Below, piece after piece: positions 45,440-55,700 of a DNA stretch of 64,000 nt; position 1 is the first letter of the stretch, and each line of letters begins with the position of its first letter. The position numbers were made by a program, and so were the translations under genes. This DNA comes from Pontibacter vulgaris. GTDB lineage: Bacteria; Bacteroidota; Bacteroidia; Cytophagales; Hymenobacteraceae. Below the pieces are notes generated by a model. The model searched no databases. It had not been told where the DNA came from and saw only the letters and a list, made by a program, of their open reading frames with translations. The stretch is taken from the NCBI RefSeq assembly GCF_022758145.1, contig NZ_JAJVDH010000006.1:62001-126000 (forward strand), in the 5' to 3' direction.

Positions 45440-46525
45440 TTATACTTCAAGTCGCTTCTGCGACACTGCCATCCAGTTGCATAATTTATACAACATGCGG
45501 GCTCCTACATTTCCATTCCACTCACTCTCGCCCGGGCCAACTTCGCAAAGATCAAAGCCTATGATCTCACGACCAGATTTAACCAGCTGCTTGATAAGGT
45601 ACACTGCCTGCTCAAATTCTAAACCGCCTGGAACTGGTGTACCTGTACCCGGGCAAAGTTTAGGGTCAAGTCCATCAATATCAAAGCTGATGTATACTTT
45701 CTGAGGTAACTGAGCTATAATTTTTTTACAGTCTTTTTTCCAGCTATCGCCATCATATTGGTTCTCCTTAAGAATTGAATCATAGAACACAATAATCCGG
45801 CCGTTTGACTGCTCAGCCAGTTCGGCTTCAGACTGCGCCTGATCTCGAATACCAACCTGAACTAGTTTCTTAACCTGTGGCAGCTTTAGCGCATTAAACA
45901 TGATAGAAGCATGCGAATAAGTAAAGCCTTCATAAGCATCGCGCAAATCCATGTGCGCATCTACCTGAAGTATACCAAATTCTTCATGCCTTTCGGCAAG
46001 CGCATGCATTAAGCCAAGCGGTGTGCTGTGGTCGCCGCCTAAAACACCAACCAGTTTGCCTTCATCCAGATGAGCGGTAGCTTTTGCTTTTAACCACTGC
46101 AGCAACTCTTCTCCTTTTTGGGTTATCTGCTTAGGTAAATTTTCAAAAGCTGAACGGCCTTCTTCCGGGCTTCCATCTTCTAACCAACCGATATATTCTT
46201 CTGCTTTGGAGCGTAACTCTTCGCTGGCAGCTTCCCAGTCAGCCGGAATTTCTTCCATGGCTATACCTAATTTCCAGGCATCTTTAATAGCTGGATCGTA
46301 AAGGTCAAGTTGTGGCGAAGCATCTTTAACCGCTTTTGGACCCTGCGCTGTACCAGCACTATATGAAACTGTTACTTCCCAAGGCACAGGTATAATTACA
46401 ACTTCAGATTCCTCCACTGTATAAGGCAAACCAAAAAGGCCGCCGCTTACATCGCCAACGCCATTCGGGTCGAAGCCTGCTATACGTTGTTCTCTACTTT
46501 CTTTTCTTTTTTCTGAGCTGTTCAT
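45440..46525 (-). CDS. speB: Agmatinase/ureohydrolase family enzyme
   Basis: A 361-residue ureohydrolase. The manganese-binding motifs are GGDHS at 163-167, DAHMD at 189-193 and the later DIDGLDP. Arginase, agmatinase and formimidoylglutamase share this core. The neighbouring spermidine biosynthesis fusion, whose stop lies one base upstream, strongly favours agmatinase: agmatine to putrescine plus urea, giving the substrate of the spermidine synthase. It is longer than typical agmatinases (about 300-320 residues) owing to an N-terminal extension and an insert at about 95-145. Confidence 0.82.
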   Translation of the reverse strand: MNSSEKRKESREQRIAGFDPNGVGDVSGGLFGLPYTVEESEVVIIPVPWEVTVSYSAGTAQGPKAVKDASPQLDLYDPAIKDAWKLGIAMEEIPADWEAASEELRSKAEEYIGWLEDGSPEEGRSAFENLPKQITQKGEELLQWLKAKATAHLDEGKLVGVLGGDHSTPLGLMHALAERHEEFGILQVDAHMDLRDAYEGFTYSHASIMFNALKLPQVKKLVQVGIRDQAQSEAELAEQSNGRIIVFYDSILKENQYDGDSWKKDCKKIIAQLPQKVYISFDIDGLDPKLCPGTGTPVPGGLEFEQAVYLIKQLVKSGREIIGFDLCEVGPGESEWNGNVGARMLYKLCNWMAVSQKRLEV

Positions 46526-46526
46526 A

Positions 46527-47822
46527 CTACTTGTTTGCTGTTGTATTTAAAAGCTCTTTTACAAAGTTTGGAAGTGCAAAGGCAGCTGTATGAATATCTT
46601 CGTTATAATATTTCAAGCCTTGCTCTTTCGAGAATCTGGCAGCTGCTTCACGGTCGAATTTCATTGGGTGAGACTCGCCTTTAGATGAGTATGAGAAGCT
46701 CCATGTTCCTGTTGGGTAAGTAGGTATAGCAGCCAGGTAGCAATGCACTTTATCCTGACCAAATATCTGCTTATAGGTATCGTAGATCTCAACAAAAACA
46801 CCACTGTTAAAGCGAGGCGATTCAGATTGCGTAATCATAACACCATCCGGCGTAAGGCAACGGTATACTTCCTCGTAAAACGCAGCGGTAAACAAACCTT
46901 CACCTGGGCCAACCGGATCTGCAGAATCAATTATAATAAGGTCATACTTCCCGTCAGCGCACTCTTTAATATACTTTATACCGTCGTCAACAAGCAAGTT
47001 AAGGCGTGGGTTATCAAAAGCTACAGCCGTTTCAGGCAGGTGTAGTTTACAAGCTTCAATTACAAGCTCATCTATCTCCACTAAAGTAACTTCCTCTAAC
47101 TGCTCATAGCGTAATAATTCACGCACTGTGCCTCCATCTCCACCACCAATTACAAGCGCACGTTTAGCTTTTGTATGGCTGAACATAGGCACGTGTGTAA
47201 TCATTTCGTGGTATACGTACTCATCTTTTTGCGTGCACATTACCATGCCGTCTAACGTGAGCATATTGCCATACGCCAGGGTTTCGAACATTTCTACACG
47301 CTGGTAAGGCGAATCTTTTTTGTAAAGCTGGTTACCTGAGTGCTTTAAAGACAAAGCTATATTTTCATCGCGCTCTGTAAACCATACATCACGTGTAATT
47401 GTACCTAATTTTTCCTGAGGCTGGGCTGATACATCACGCAATGACTCCAGGTTAAAATCCATGCGCTTAAGCAGGTCCAGCTGACCGCGACGGCACTCCA
47501 TAGCAGAACCATGGCTGGCTTCAAATGCATCTTTCAAATACCTGTAAGATACCCATGGGTCAACAGAATCTCCGCAGGTGAATAAGTCAACCGCTGCATA
47601 GCCATATTCAGGCCAAGTATGAATAGCCAAATGACTTTCCTGAATTACCACAACCCCGGAAACTCCGTACGGCGAAAAGTGGTGAAAAGTACTGTTGATT
47701 ACAGTTGCACCAGCAGTTTCGGCAGCTGCAACCATGCTGTTTTCGATGTGTACTACATCGTTCATCAGCTCAGGAGAGCAATTGTAAAATTCAACTAAAA
47801 TGTGTCTTCCTAAGGCGTTCAT
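46527..47822 (-). CDS. speDE: S-adenosylmethionine decarboxylase - spermidine synthase fusion
   Basis: A 431-residue bifunctional protein. Residues about 1-125 are a class-1b AdoMet decarboxylase: the self-cleavage Ser63 in [12 protein letters not shown], His68 and Cys83 match the catalytic residues of the Thermotoga enzyme exactly. Residues about 139-431 are spermidine synthase ([31 protein letters not shown]). The two steps make decarboxylated AdoMet and transfer its aminopropyl group to putrescine. Autocleavage at Glu62-Ser63 would leave a short beta chain and an alpha chain carrying the synthase. A promoter with -33 and -7 elements lies at 47887-47916. The agmatinase gene starts one base downstream. 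Confidence 0.9.
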   Translation of the reverse strand: MNALGRHILVEFYNCSPELMNDVVHIENSMVAAAETAGATVINSTFHHFSPYGVSGVVVIQESHLAIHTWPEYGYAAVDLFTCGDSVDPWVSYRYLKDAFEASHGSAMECRRGQLDLLKRMDFNLESLRDVSAQPQEKLGTITRDVWFTERDENIALSLKHSGNQLYKKDSPYQRVEMFETLAYGNMLTLDGMVMCTQKDEYVYHEMITHVPMFSHTKAKRALVIGGGDGGTVRELLRYEQLEEVTLVEIDELVIEACKLHLPETAVAFDNPRLNLLVDDGIKYIKECADGKYDLIIIDSADPVGPGEGLFTAAFYEEVYRCLTPDGVMITQSESPRFNSGVFVEIYDTYKQIFGQDKVHCYLAAIPTYPTGTWSFSYSSKGESHPMKFDREAAARFSKEQGLKYYNEDIHTAAFALPNFVKELLNTTANK

Positions 47823-47886
47823 TAATCAGGTATGAAGATTATAAAAGTATTTAAGAGGGCAAAAGAAACAAATCTATAGCTATTAT

Positions 47887-47916
47887 CAAAGATAGATAAA
47901 CGACTATAAAAGCCAA
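47887..47916 (-). promoter_or_regulatory. Promoter of the speDE-agmatinase operon
   Basis: On the minus strand a -33 TTG (47914-47916) is followed after 19 bases by TATCTTTG (47887-47894), an exact TAnnTTTG match at the usual spacing. A second -7-like TAGATTTG is at 47869-47876. The start codon is at 47822, giving a leader of about 60 nt. Confidence 0.6.
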
Positions 47917-48140
47917 CAGGTTATACTTTAGCCATTTAGGCCCTGAATGAAAAGTATAAATACTAAAAGGTACTTTAAATTGAAGGAGGGAATTGCAATA
48001 GACAGGAAACTATTATATTTCCAATCGGGAATGGAAATGTAAAATAGAAATTAAAAAAACAGCAAGATTTTAAGATTGGGAGTCTTAAAATTGCGGATTA
48101 ACAGGTATAACACCTTAAAGTAATTACTAGTGTAACAGCA

Positions 48141-48155
48141 AAGTATAATATACTT
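48141..48155. repeat. Opposed AAGTATA/TATACTT pair
   Basis: Seven-base arms around one central base, in the region between the polyamine operon and cheC. Confidence 0.65.
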
Positions 48156-48249
48156 CATTTTTTAAAATACAACCCAAAACATAGTATACGGATGAGCTAT
48201 ACTTTATTGGTATACATACTTCTAAGCTGAAAGATAAAGTATACTGGAT

Positions 48250-48924
48250 TTATTCAGTGTCCAGTATGTTGTTCTTATCTACGCTGAAGGTTCTGATAAT
48301 TTCTAGAATCTTTAAAAGTGTATTTGTATCAAAAAACAGTAAGAGTGGTAATTCTACTTTTTTAAAGTTGTGCGTAAACTGCGTAATTACTGTAAATACT
48401 AATGGCTGAAATAAAGGATGCTGCACCAGTATGTCCTTTAATGAATCGGCAATATGGCTTTTAGGGGCCTTTGGCGGAGAACCGTAAATATTTGCCTTCA
48501 GGATATTTGCCAGTTGTGTTACCAATGCGCCGGTAATAATATTACTGATTTCCAGTAATAGTGATTCCTGCATTACATTAAGCTCACCTTTTTGTACGTC
48601 CAACAGACCCAGGCAAACTTCAGATAAGCGCGCAATATGATCATCGGAGAATAACATGAGCGTTGCGCCATTAAAATCGCCTTTTATATCCGATTGTATG
48701 ATAGAGTGCGTGGTTTCATACTTGGCAACCAGTTGCAAAAGGTCCTTCACCTCGATAAGTTGGATATCGGGCACTTTTAAAAGAACTTTATCTTTGGCAA
48801 TGGCAGCAAATGAATCAGCAGCACGTGCGAGGCCAATGTTCAGTATCTCTTTAATTATATCACGCTCCAGCTCCGATACATGAGGCTCTATCATAGTAGT
48901 CGTATTTGTAGGTTTCTTCTCCAT
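48250..48924 (-). CDS. cheC: CheC-family phosphatase
   Basis: A 224-residue CheC-type protein. Both phosphatase signatures are complete: D-xxx-E-xx-N-x22-P (DIIKEILN, then P after 22 residues) and S-xxx-E-xx-N (SLLLEISN) with a proline at the corresponding distance. CheC proteins remove phosphate from CheY~P, so this should end the signal. There is no CheD, the usual CheC activator, in the window. It is the last gene of the cluster, nine bases after cheA. Confidence 0.88.
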   Translation of the reverse strand: MEKKPTNTTTMIEPHVSELERDIIKEILNIGLARAADSFAAIAKDKVLLKVPDIQLIEVKDLLQLVAKYETTHSIIQSDIKGDFNGATLMLFSDDHIARLSEVCLGLLDVQKGELNVMQESLLLEISNIITGALVTQLANILKANIYGSPPKAPKSHIADSLKDILVQHPLFQPLVFTVITQFTHNFKKVELPLLLFFDTNTLLKILEIIRTFSVDKNNILDTE

Positions 48925-48933
48925 CCCTTCTTT

Positions 48934-50568
48934 CTATCTGCGATGAATAAAATATCGTGTTATTGCCGGTACATCCAGTACCAAGCAGACTTTACCTGTA
49001 CCCAACAGCGTAACCCCTCCATAAAGGTCAATAGTATCAAGTGGCTTGCTCAACGGCTTTACCACTATATCCTGCTGTCGGTACATCTTATCAACTATCA
49101 ATCCAAGCTTCCTGTTGTTGTAAGATACAATAATAATATTCTGTATCAGGCCGCTTAGTTTGGTTTTATCTCCGAGTCTCATTGTTTCTTCAGGAGCGTT
49201 CAAAAGTTCATTCAGGTAAACAACGGTAATAGTCTCCCCTTTTACGTCTGCCAGCAGTACATCGCCAACTTCGTGAAGCTCGTCTGTTTCCATTGCTACT
49301 ACAGACTCAGTGTGTATCAGAGGAATAGCGTAAAAAATATCCGCTACTTCGAAAAGCAGCGCTCCTTTAACGGCTATTGAGGTAGGTAATTGCATTGTAA
49401 AACTGGTGCCCTTACCTTTTTCAGAATCTATATTGATACGCCCGCCAATAGAATCGATTGCGTTTTTAACAACATCCAGGCCAACTCCTCTACCCGAGAA
49501 CTCGGTTACTTCTTTAGCTAGTGAAAACCCAGGTTCAAAAAGAAAACCTAAAAGATCAGAGTTGCTCAGGCCTGCGGCAACATCAGAGGCAACTAACTTC
49601 TGCTCTACTGCTGCCTTACGAACCTGCTTGAAATCAATGCCTTTACCGTCGTCAGATAGTTTAATCACAACATTGTCCCGGTCGTTACGAGCCACAAGCG
49701 ATACATGCCCTTCCCTGGATTTACCTTTTTTCTCTCGTTCTTCCGGACGCTCTATACCATGGGTAATGGCATTTCTAACAAGGTGGAGAAGCGAGTCCGT
49801 AATAATCTGAAGTATGTTACGGTCAATCTGAATTTCCTGTCCGATAAGACTCAGGTTTATAGTTTTACCTTCTGCCGTGGCTATATCCCGGATAATTCTG
49901 GGGAACTTGTTAAACAAAGAACCTATACTTACGAGGCGGGCATCCATTACACTGTACTGCAGTTCCTCCGTAATACGGTACAGGTGCGAGCTTACGCTTT
50001 TCAGTTCATCATTATCAAGTTCACGACTTATCGACAAAACACGGTCACGATCTATCATCAGCTCCCCAACCAGATTCAGCATGTGGTCAAGTTTCTTGAT
50101 CTGAATGTAGATGAGATCGGAAAGCGAAAGATTTTTAGAAGTATTATAACGTTGTACCTTCGCCAGCTCGATGGTGCTGCCAGATAAATTATCAACGATG
50201 ATATCGAGGTTACGGAGCAATACCGGGTCGGGCTCGCCGTAGCTATCGTTATCAATGTTAGTGATAAGATCACCAAGCAGGTCTATACCATCAAAAAGAA
50301 CGGCAACTACTTCATCACTGAAACTAAGTTCTTTGTTCCTGATAAGGCTAAAGGCAGTTTCCAGTTTATGCGAAAGGTCAGAAATATGCAGGTAACCAAT
50401 AGCTTTAGCATTTGCTTTCAGGTTATGGAGCAAACGGAATATCTCCGCCAGAACCTGATCGTCCTGCGGTCTCTTTTCCAGATCGCTTATATGCCTGTTA
50501 AGAGCATCATAATACTCCAGCGCCTCGGCTATAAATATTTCTTTATATTCCTGTTCTCTCGATTTCAT
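48934..50568 (-). CDS. cheA: Chemotaxis histidine kinase CheA
   Basis: A 544-residue CheA. P1 (Hpt) spans about 1-115 with phospho-accepting His48 in RLLHNLKANAKAIG. Dimerisation helices (LIYIQIKKLDHMLNLVGELM), the ATPase domain (HLVRNAITHGIE, DDGKGIDF, GRGVGLDVVK) and a C-terminal CheW-like P5 domain follow. I see no P2 docking domain between P1 and P3, which accounts for the shorter length compared with E. coli (654). It should phosphorylate the CheY at 51741. The start overlaps the cheB stop by four bases. Confidence 0.93.
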   Translation of the reverse strand: MKSREQEYKEIFIAEALEYYDALNRHISDLEKRPQDDQVLAEIFRLLHNLKANAKAIGYLHISDLSHKLETAFSLIRNKELSFSDEVVAVLFDGIDLLGDLITNIDNDSYGEPDPVLLRNLDIIVDNLSGSTIELAKVQRYNTSKNLSLSDLIYIQIKKLDHMLNLVGELMIDRDRVLSISRELDNDELKSVSSHLYRITEELQYSVMDARLVSIGSLFNKFPRIIRDIATAEGKTINLSLIGQEIQIDRNILQIITDSLLHLVRNAITHGIERPEEREKKGKSREGHVSLVARNDRDNVVIKLSDDGKGIDFKQVRKAAVEQKLVASDVAAGLSNSDLLGFLFEPGFSLAKEVTEFSGRGVGLDVVKNAIDSIGGRINIDSEKGKGTSFTMQLPTSIAVKGALLFEVADIFYAIPLIHTESVVAMETDELHEVGDVLLADVKGETITVVYLNELLNAPEETMRLGDKTKLSGLIQNIIIVSYNNRKLGLIVDKMYRQQDIVVKPLSKPLDTIDLYGGVTLLGTGKVCLVLDVPAITRYFIHRR

Positions 50569-51683
50569 GCATTACTGTCAGTAGAACTGACCTTGTGCTG
50601 CCGCAACACATACTTATTCAGGAAGTATGAAATCTGCGACAATGGCAGTACCTTATTTATATAGCCGCTATCTATAGCTGACTTGGCCATCCCGAAAATA
50701 GCCGATGATTCTTCGTCCTGAGCGATCAGCACGCCTCCTCTTTCTTTAATATAACTGGCACCAACTGTACCATCCTTACCCATACCGGTAAGTATAACTC
50801 CCACCACGTTTTTAACTCCACTAACTGCTACCGATTTCATCAGCAGGTCAATCGACGGATATTCATCAGAAGTATTGTTGTCTTCAGTAAAACCAATACG
50901 TAAGTTAGCAGCATTACCCATAATTGAGTTGGCAACCATATTACGGCCACCTGGAGCAACAATAACTTTTCCCGGTTTTAGCATAAGTCCGGTTTTACCT
51001 TCAACCACATTTAAAGGTGTAATTTCCTTTAGCCTTTTGGTAAAAGTGGTACTAAAACCAGCCGGCATATGCACTGCCACTAAAACAGAAGCATTAATGT
51101 CAGGTGCCAGCTGCTTGATTATACTTTCCACAGCCAGTGTTCCGCCCGTTGATGCCCCAATCACTATTATGGTATCAGCGGTAACATTTTGCTTACTAAC
51201 AGCATGTTTCTGTTGTTGAATTGAAACTTCAGGAACCTGATTAACCAGCCGTTTAGCATCACGCAATTCTGATTGCAGCACTGCCCGTACTTTAAATAAT
51301 AGTTCATCTTTCAGAACACGGTAGTTCGGGAAATTCTTCTGCCCTTCCGGCTTAAAGACAACAGCATAAACTCCAATTTCAGTGGTTTCTTTTATTAAGT
51401 CCAATGTATGTTCCTCCTGATGAAGCAACAAAACGATCGGGGTAGCCAACTCACTAAAAATGCGTTTAAGTGTGAACAGGTTGTCATGCTTTAGCAAACC
51501 AAGGTCTGCCACAATAACATCTGGCTTTGTTTCCTTCAGTTGTTCTAAAAGTTTATCACTATCCGGCACTACACCAACTATAGTAATATCCTTTTCACTG
51601 TTGAGTATATCCTCCAGCACTAACCTTGTATAGCTCGACTTATCAGCAATCAGTACTCTTACTTTATTCTTAAGATCCTGCAC
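50565..51683 (-). CDS. cheB: CheB methylesterase with degenerate receiver
   Basis: A 372-residue protein with a receiver (about 1-125) and a CheB methylesterase/glutaminase domain. The catalytic Ser178 (IGASTGG), His205 (VAVHMP) and Asp304 (TGMGKDGT) are present. In the receiver, the usual Asp pair reads Asp14-Lys15 (LIADKSSYTR), the phospho-acceptor Asp60 and Lys111 are kept, but the switch Thr position is Leu87. A Lys at the second Asp corresponds to the activating D13K substitution of E. coli CheY. It should demethylate the receptor, perhaps without needing phosphorylation. No CheR is encoded nearby. Confidence 0.9.
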   Translation of the reverse strand: MQDLKNKVRVLIADKSSYTRLVLEDILNSEKDITIVGVVPDSDKLLEQLKETKPDVIVADLGLLKHDNLFTLKRIFSELATPIVLLLHQEEHTLDLIKETTEIGVYAVVFKPEGQKNFPNYRVLKDELLFKVRAVLQSELRDAKRLVNQVPEVSIQQQKHAVSKQNVTADTIIVIGASTGGTLAVESIIKQLAPDINASVLVAVHMPAGFSTTFTKRLKEITPLNVVEGKTGLMLKPGKVIVAPGGRNMVANSIMGNAANLRIGFTEDNNTSDEYPSIDLLMKSVAVSGVKNVVGVILTGMGKDGTVGASYIKERGGVLIAQDEESSAIFGMAKSAIDSGYINKVLPLSQISYFLNKYVLRQHKVSSTDSNA

Positions 51684-51740
51684 TACTTACTAGCTCTACT
51701 ATTAAAACTCACTAAAATTTACTCATTAAATGGAAATGAG

Positions 51741-52103
51741 CTATGCACTTAATGCTTTGCTTACTACCTCAAGTACCTTTTCTTCTGAAAAAGGCTTTAC
51801 TATGTAAGCAAGTGCACCATGATCAAGCGCTTCGTTAACGATTACTTCCTGGCCTACAGCACTTACAATGACAATCTTCATATCAGGCTGCTCACTTTTT
51901 ATACCCTTAAGTACATCAAGTCCGGTGTTATCAGGCAAAATCACGTCAAGTGTGATCAGGTCCGGTTTAGTCTCTTTTGCCAGCTCTAATGCAGTTTGCC
52001 CGTTAGGGGCCTCACCAACTACTTCGTAGCCTGCGTCAGTAAGCATGTTCTTCAGCATGGTGCGCATGTAGAAGGAATCGTCAACAATAAGAATTCTATT
52101 CAT
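51741..52103 (-). CDS. cheY: Chemotaxis response regulator CheY
   Basis: A 120-residue single-domain receiver with all canonical residues: the acidic pair in LIVDDSFYMR, the phospho-acceptor Asp in LITLDVILP, the switch Ser in VIVSAVG and the Lys in IVKPFS. It is the likely output of CheA and the target of CheC. What it binds is unknown, as no flagellar motor gene is present here. Confidence 0.9.
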   Translation of the reverse strand: MNRILIVDDSFYMRTMLKNMLTDAGYEVVGEAPNGQTALELAKETKPDLITLDVILPDNTGLDVLKGIKSEQPDMKIVIVSAVGQEVIVNEALDHGALAYIVKPFSEEKVLEVVSKALSA

Positions 52104-52144
52104 AATTTCTTTTGCGTTTCTACAGTTAAATCTGTTTTTGGGAG

Positions 52145-52738
52145 TTATTCAGTTAATTCCGAAATTTCATCGTGGGTCAGGATCTTAAACATATCCAGCA
52201 CAATGATCAAACGGTTATCAACTTTGGCGATGCCTTCAATATAGTTTTCATGGATATTGATATCCTGAAGGAAAGCCGGGGTTTTATCTATTTTAGAAAC
52301 AGATAAATTTAATGACTGTGGTACTTCGCGAACAACAACGCCTATACTATAATCTTTTGCTTCGATAACAAGTGTATAGGTTAGTAGCGAACTGTTCGCA
52401 TCTATTACAGGCCTGATTCCAAATCGTTCCTCCAGATCCATAATTGCGATAATATCACCACGGATATTGGCTACTCCCTTCACAAAATCAGGTGTGCGGG
52501 GCATTCGGGTAACATTCGGAGTAACTGTTACCTCTTTTACTTGTTCAATCCTAATGGCATAATCTTCGGCCCCAAGTTTAAAAACTATAAGATGGACAGT
52601 CTCTTCTGGTAAATGTGGATTAGGAGTTGTTTCTGAAGGTCCTGCTTCGTGTAAATCAGAAGAAGTGGGAGCCGAATCAACCGGCTCCGCTAATCCTTCA
52701 TTATCTATACTTTTATTCTTATCTCTCTTCATTTTCAA
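52145..52738 (-). CDS. cheW: Chemotaxis coupling protein CheW with N-terminal extension
   Basis: A 197-residue CheW. Residues about 45-190 form the CheW fold (VFKLGAEDYAIRIEQVKEV, PDFVKGVANIRGDIIAIMDL, IEGIAKVDNRLIIVLDM). The first 45 residues are a charged, Pro/Ser-rich, probably disordered extension absent from short CheW proteins. It links CheA to the soluble receptor encoded nine bases upstream. Confidence 0.9.
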   Translation of the reverse strand: MKMKRDKNKSIDNEGLAEPVDSAPTSSDLHEAGPSETTPNPHLPEETVHLIVFKLGAEDYAIRIEQVKEVTVTPNVTRMPRTPDFVKGVANIRGDIIAIMDLEERFGIRPVIDANSSLLTYTLVIEAKDYSIGVVVREVPQSLNLSVSKIDKTPAFLQDINIHENYIEGIAKVDNRLIIVLDMFKILTHDEISELTE

Positions 52739-52747
52739 CGCTTCTAA

Positions 52748-55700
52748 TTATTTTCTGCCTTCTCCTGATCTGCTTGTAATAGCAGAATTTCCGGTTGCTG
52801 GTCTGTTATTGCCAGCTGGCTGCTTTTGTAGCTTGCGTTGTACCGGAACAGATGCCAGTCGACGATTTTTAGCGTTATTATCGAAGAAAAGATTACCATC
52901 AACAAGTTTGAAGGCTGAAATACTGATCTGCAGATCGGCTGCAATATCGTTCAGGTTCTGCGAAGATGAGGTCAGTTCCTGCATCGAAGCTGAAAGTTGC
53001 TTGGCAGTGCTTGCCACTTGCTGCGTACCAGAAGCTGTCTGTTCCGCAATGGCTACCACTTCCTCCACATACTTCACAACGTCGCCGATTGATGATTTCT
53101 GAACTTCTGTTGCAGTTAAGATATCCTGTGCAGTACGAAGCGTTTCGCCACTGGAAGCTGCAATGTTCTTAAAGGCGCCTGATGCTTCGAATGTTGCATT
53201 TTTACCTTTTAATACACGGCCTTCCATGGTTGAGATAGCTGTTGCTGCAGAAGCTGTATCTTTCTTCACATCCTCTACCAGCGTAGCAATTTCACTGGCT
53301 GATTTACGAGAACCTTCGGCAAGCTTTCTGATCTCTTCGGCTACCACCGCAAAACCTCTACCTGCCTCTCCTGCTCTGGCCGCCTCAATGGCAGCATTAA
53401 GAGCAAGTAAGTTGGTTTGAGCCGCGATATCTGTGATTACACCTAGTGATTTCGATATCTCCTGAGAACGCGTACTTAATACTTCAATCGTCTTAGCAGT
53501 AAGAGCAGCTGAACTGGAAATTTCTTCCATGTTCTTTACCACTTCTGCTACAGTTTTAAGACCAAGCTGGGAAGTTTCCTCACCTAGTAATGCCGATTTG
53601 TTCACTACTTCAGCACGATTAGCGGTTTCCTTCGTCGCCTTCATGATCTCTTCGATCAGTTTAAATGCCTGGTCAGTCTTGAGGGCCTGGTTCTGAGCAC
53701 CTTCTGCCATCTGCTGCATTGCAAGCGCAACATCCAGCGTAACGCGGTTCATTTCTAAACCTTTACCAGCCATTTCTTCAGAAGAAGTACCTACTACAAG
53801 TGAAGAATCGTTGATTTCGCCAAGTAGTGAGTTCAGGTTGTCTACCGCAAGGTTAAGGGCCATTGCCATATCAAGTATATCACCTGCTGTTGGAGCCTCT
53901 ACTTTTTGGGTAAGATCACCTTCAGAGATGGCACGTACCACACGTGATACATCCAGCATCGGAGCAACTATAGACTCAAGCAGATCATTCAAGGTATCTA
54001 CCAGTTCTTTCCAGCTACCACCAACACCCTGCAAAGTCGCACGCTCGGTCAGTTTACCTTCCACACCGGCTACTCTTGCCACACGGCTAACCTCACCGGC
54101 AAGTCTGTTCAGGTCATCCACCATCGAGTTGATAGTTTCAGCCAGATCAGCAACCTCGCCACGAGCTTCAAGTCTCAGTTTCTGCGTTAAGTCTCCTTTA
54201 GATACTGCAGTTACTACTTTTACTATACCTCGTACCTGAGTTGTCAGGTTCGAAGCCATTGTATTTACATTATCAGTAAGGTCTTTCCAAACACCGGCAA
54301 CATTCGGCACATTCGCCTGTCCGCCTAGTTTACCTTCTGTACCCACTTCAAGCGCCACACGGGTTACCTCACCTGCAAATATGTTTAGTGAATCCACCAT
54401 TCGGTTGATGTTTTCCTTCAACTCGCCTAATTCACCTTTCACATCCACCGATACTTTCTGTGTTAAGTCACCTTTCGCAACAGCGGTAGCAACTTTAGCG
54501 ATGTTACGCACCTGAGAGGTCAGGTTGCTCGCCATGGTGTTTACATTGTCGGTAAGCTCTTTCCAGGTACCACGTACTTTCGGTACGTTGGCTTGTCCAC
54601 CCAACTTACCTTCCGTTCCCACTTCACGAGCTACACGGGTTACCTCGTCAGCGAAGATGTTAAGTGAGTCCACCATCTGGTTTAAGTTCTCCTTCAGGTC
54701 CAGGATCTCACCGCGGGCTTCCACTGTGATTTTCTGGCTCAGGTCACCTTTCGCAACAGCGGTAGCAACTTTAGCAATATCACGCACCTGAGAAGTCAGG
54801 TTAGAAGCCATATAGTTTACGTTGTCAGTCAGGTCTTTCCAGGTTCCACCAACGTTCGGCACGTTTGCCTGTCCGCCCAGTTTACCTTCAGTACCTACCT
54901 CGCGCGCCACTCTGGTTACTTCATCACCAAATATATTAAGTGAGTCCACCATCTGGTTTAAGTTCTCCTTCAGGTCCAGGATCTCACCACGGGCTTCCAC
55001 TGTGATTTTCTGGCTCAGGTCACCTTTCGCAACAGCTGTGGCTACTTTAGCAATGTCTCTTACCTGTGAGGTAAGGTTAGATGCCATGTAGTTTACATTA
55101 TCGGTCAGGTCTTTCCAAACGCCACCTACATTAGGAACTGCAGCTTGTCCGCCCAGTTTACCTTCCGTACCTACTTCAAGCGCCACACGAGTTACCTCAT
55201 CAGCAAAAATGTTAAGCGAGTCCACCATCTGGTTAATGTTAACCTTCAGTTCGGCCATCTCTCCTTTTACATCCACCGATACTTTCTGGCGAAGGTCGCC
55301 CATTGCCACCGCAGTTGCTACGTTGGCGATGTCACGCACCTGTGAGGTTAAGTTTGCCGCCATCGTGTTCACGTTGTCGGTCAGGTCTTTCCAAACACCA
55401 CCTACATTAGGTACAGATGCCTGGCCACCCAGCTTACCTTCAGTTCCCACTTCACGTGCCACACGGGTTACCTCGTCAGCGAAGATGTTCAGCGAGTCCA
55501 CCATCTGGTTGATGTTCTCTTTCAGCTCGGCTAATTCGCCGCGTACATTTACTGTGATTTTTTGTGTTAAGTCGCCTTTCGCAACGGCAGTTGCTACGTT
55601 GGCAATGTCACGCACCTGAGAAGTCAGGTTCGAAGCCATGTAGTTTACGTTGTCAGTCAGGTCTTTCCATACACCGGCAACATTCGGCACGTTGGCCTGG

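Larger units (their letters stand above)
47823..48249. other. Intergenic region with the polyamine promoter and many TATACTT elements
   Basis: About 430 bp without a gene. It holds the polyamine-operon promoter and eight copies of the AGTATA/TATACT element, including opposed pairs at 47921-47959 and 48141-48155, the densest non-coding cluster in the window. Confidence 0.6.
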
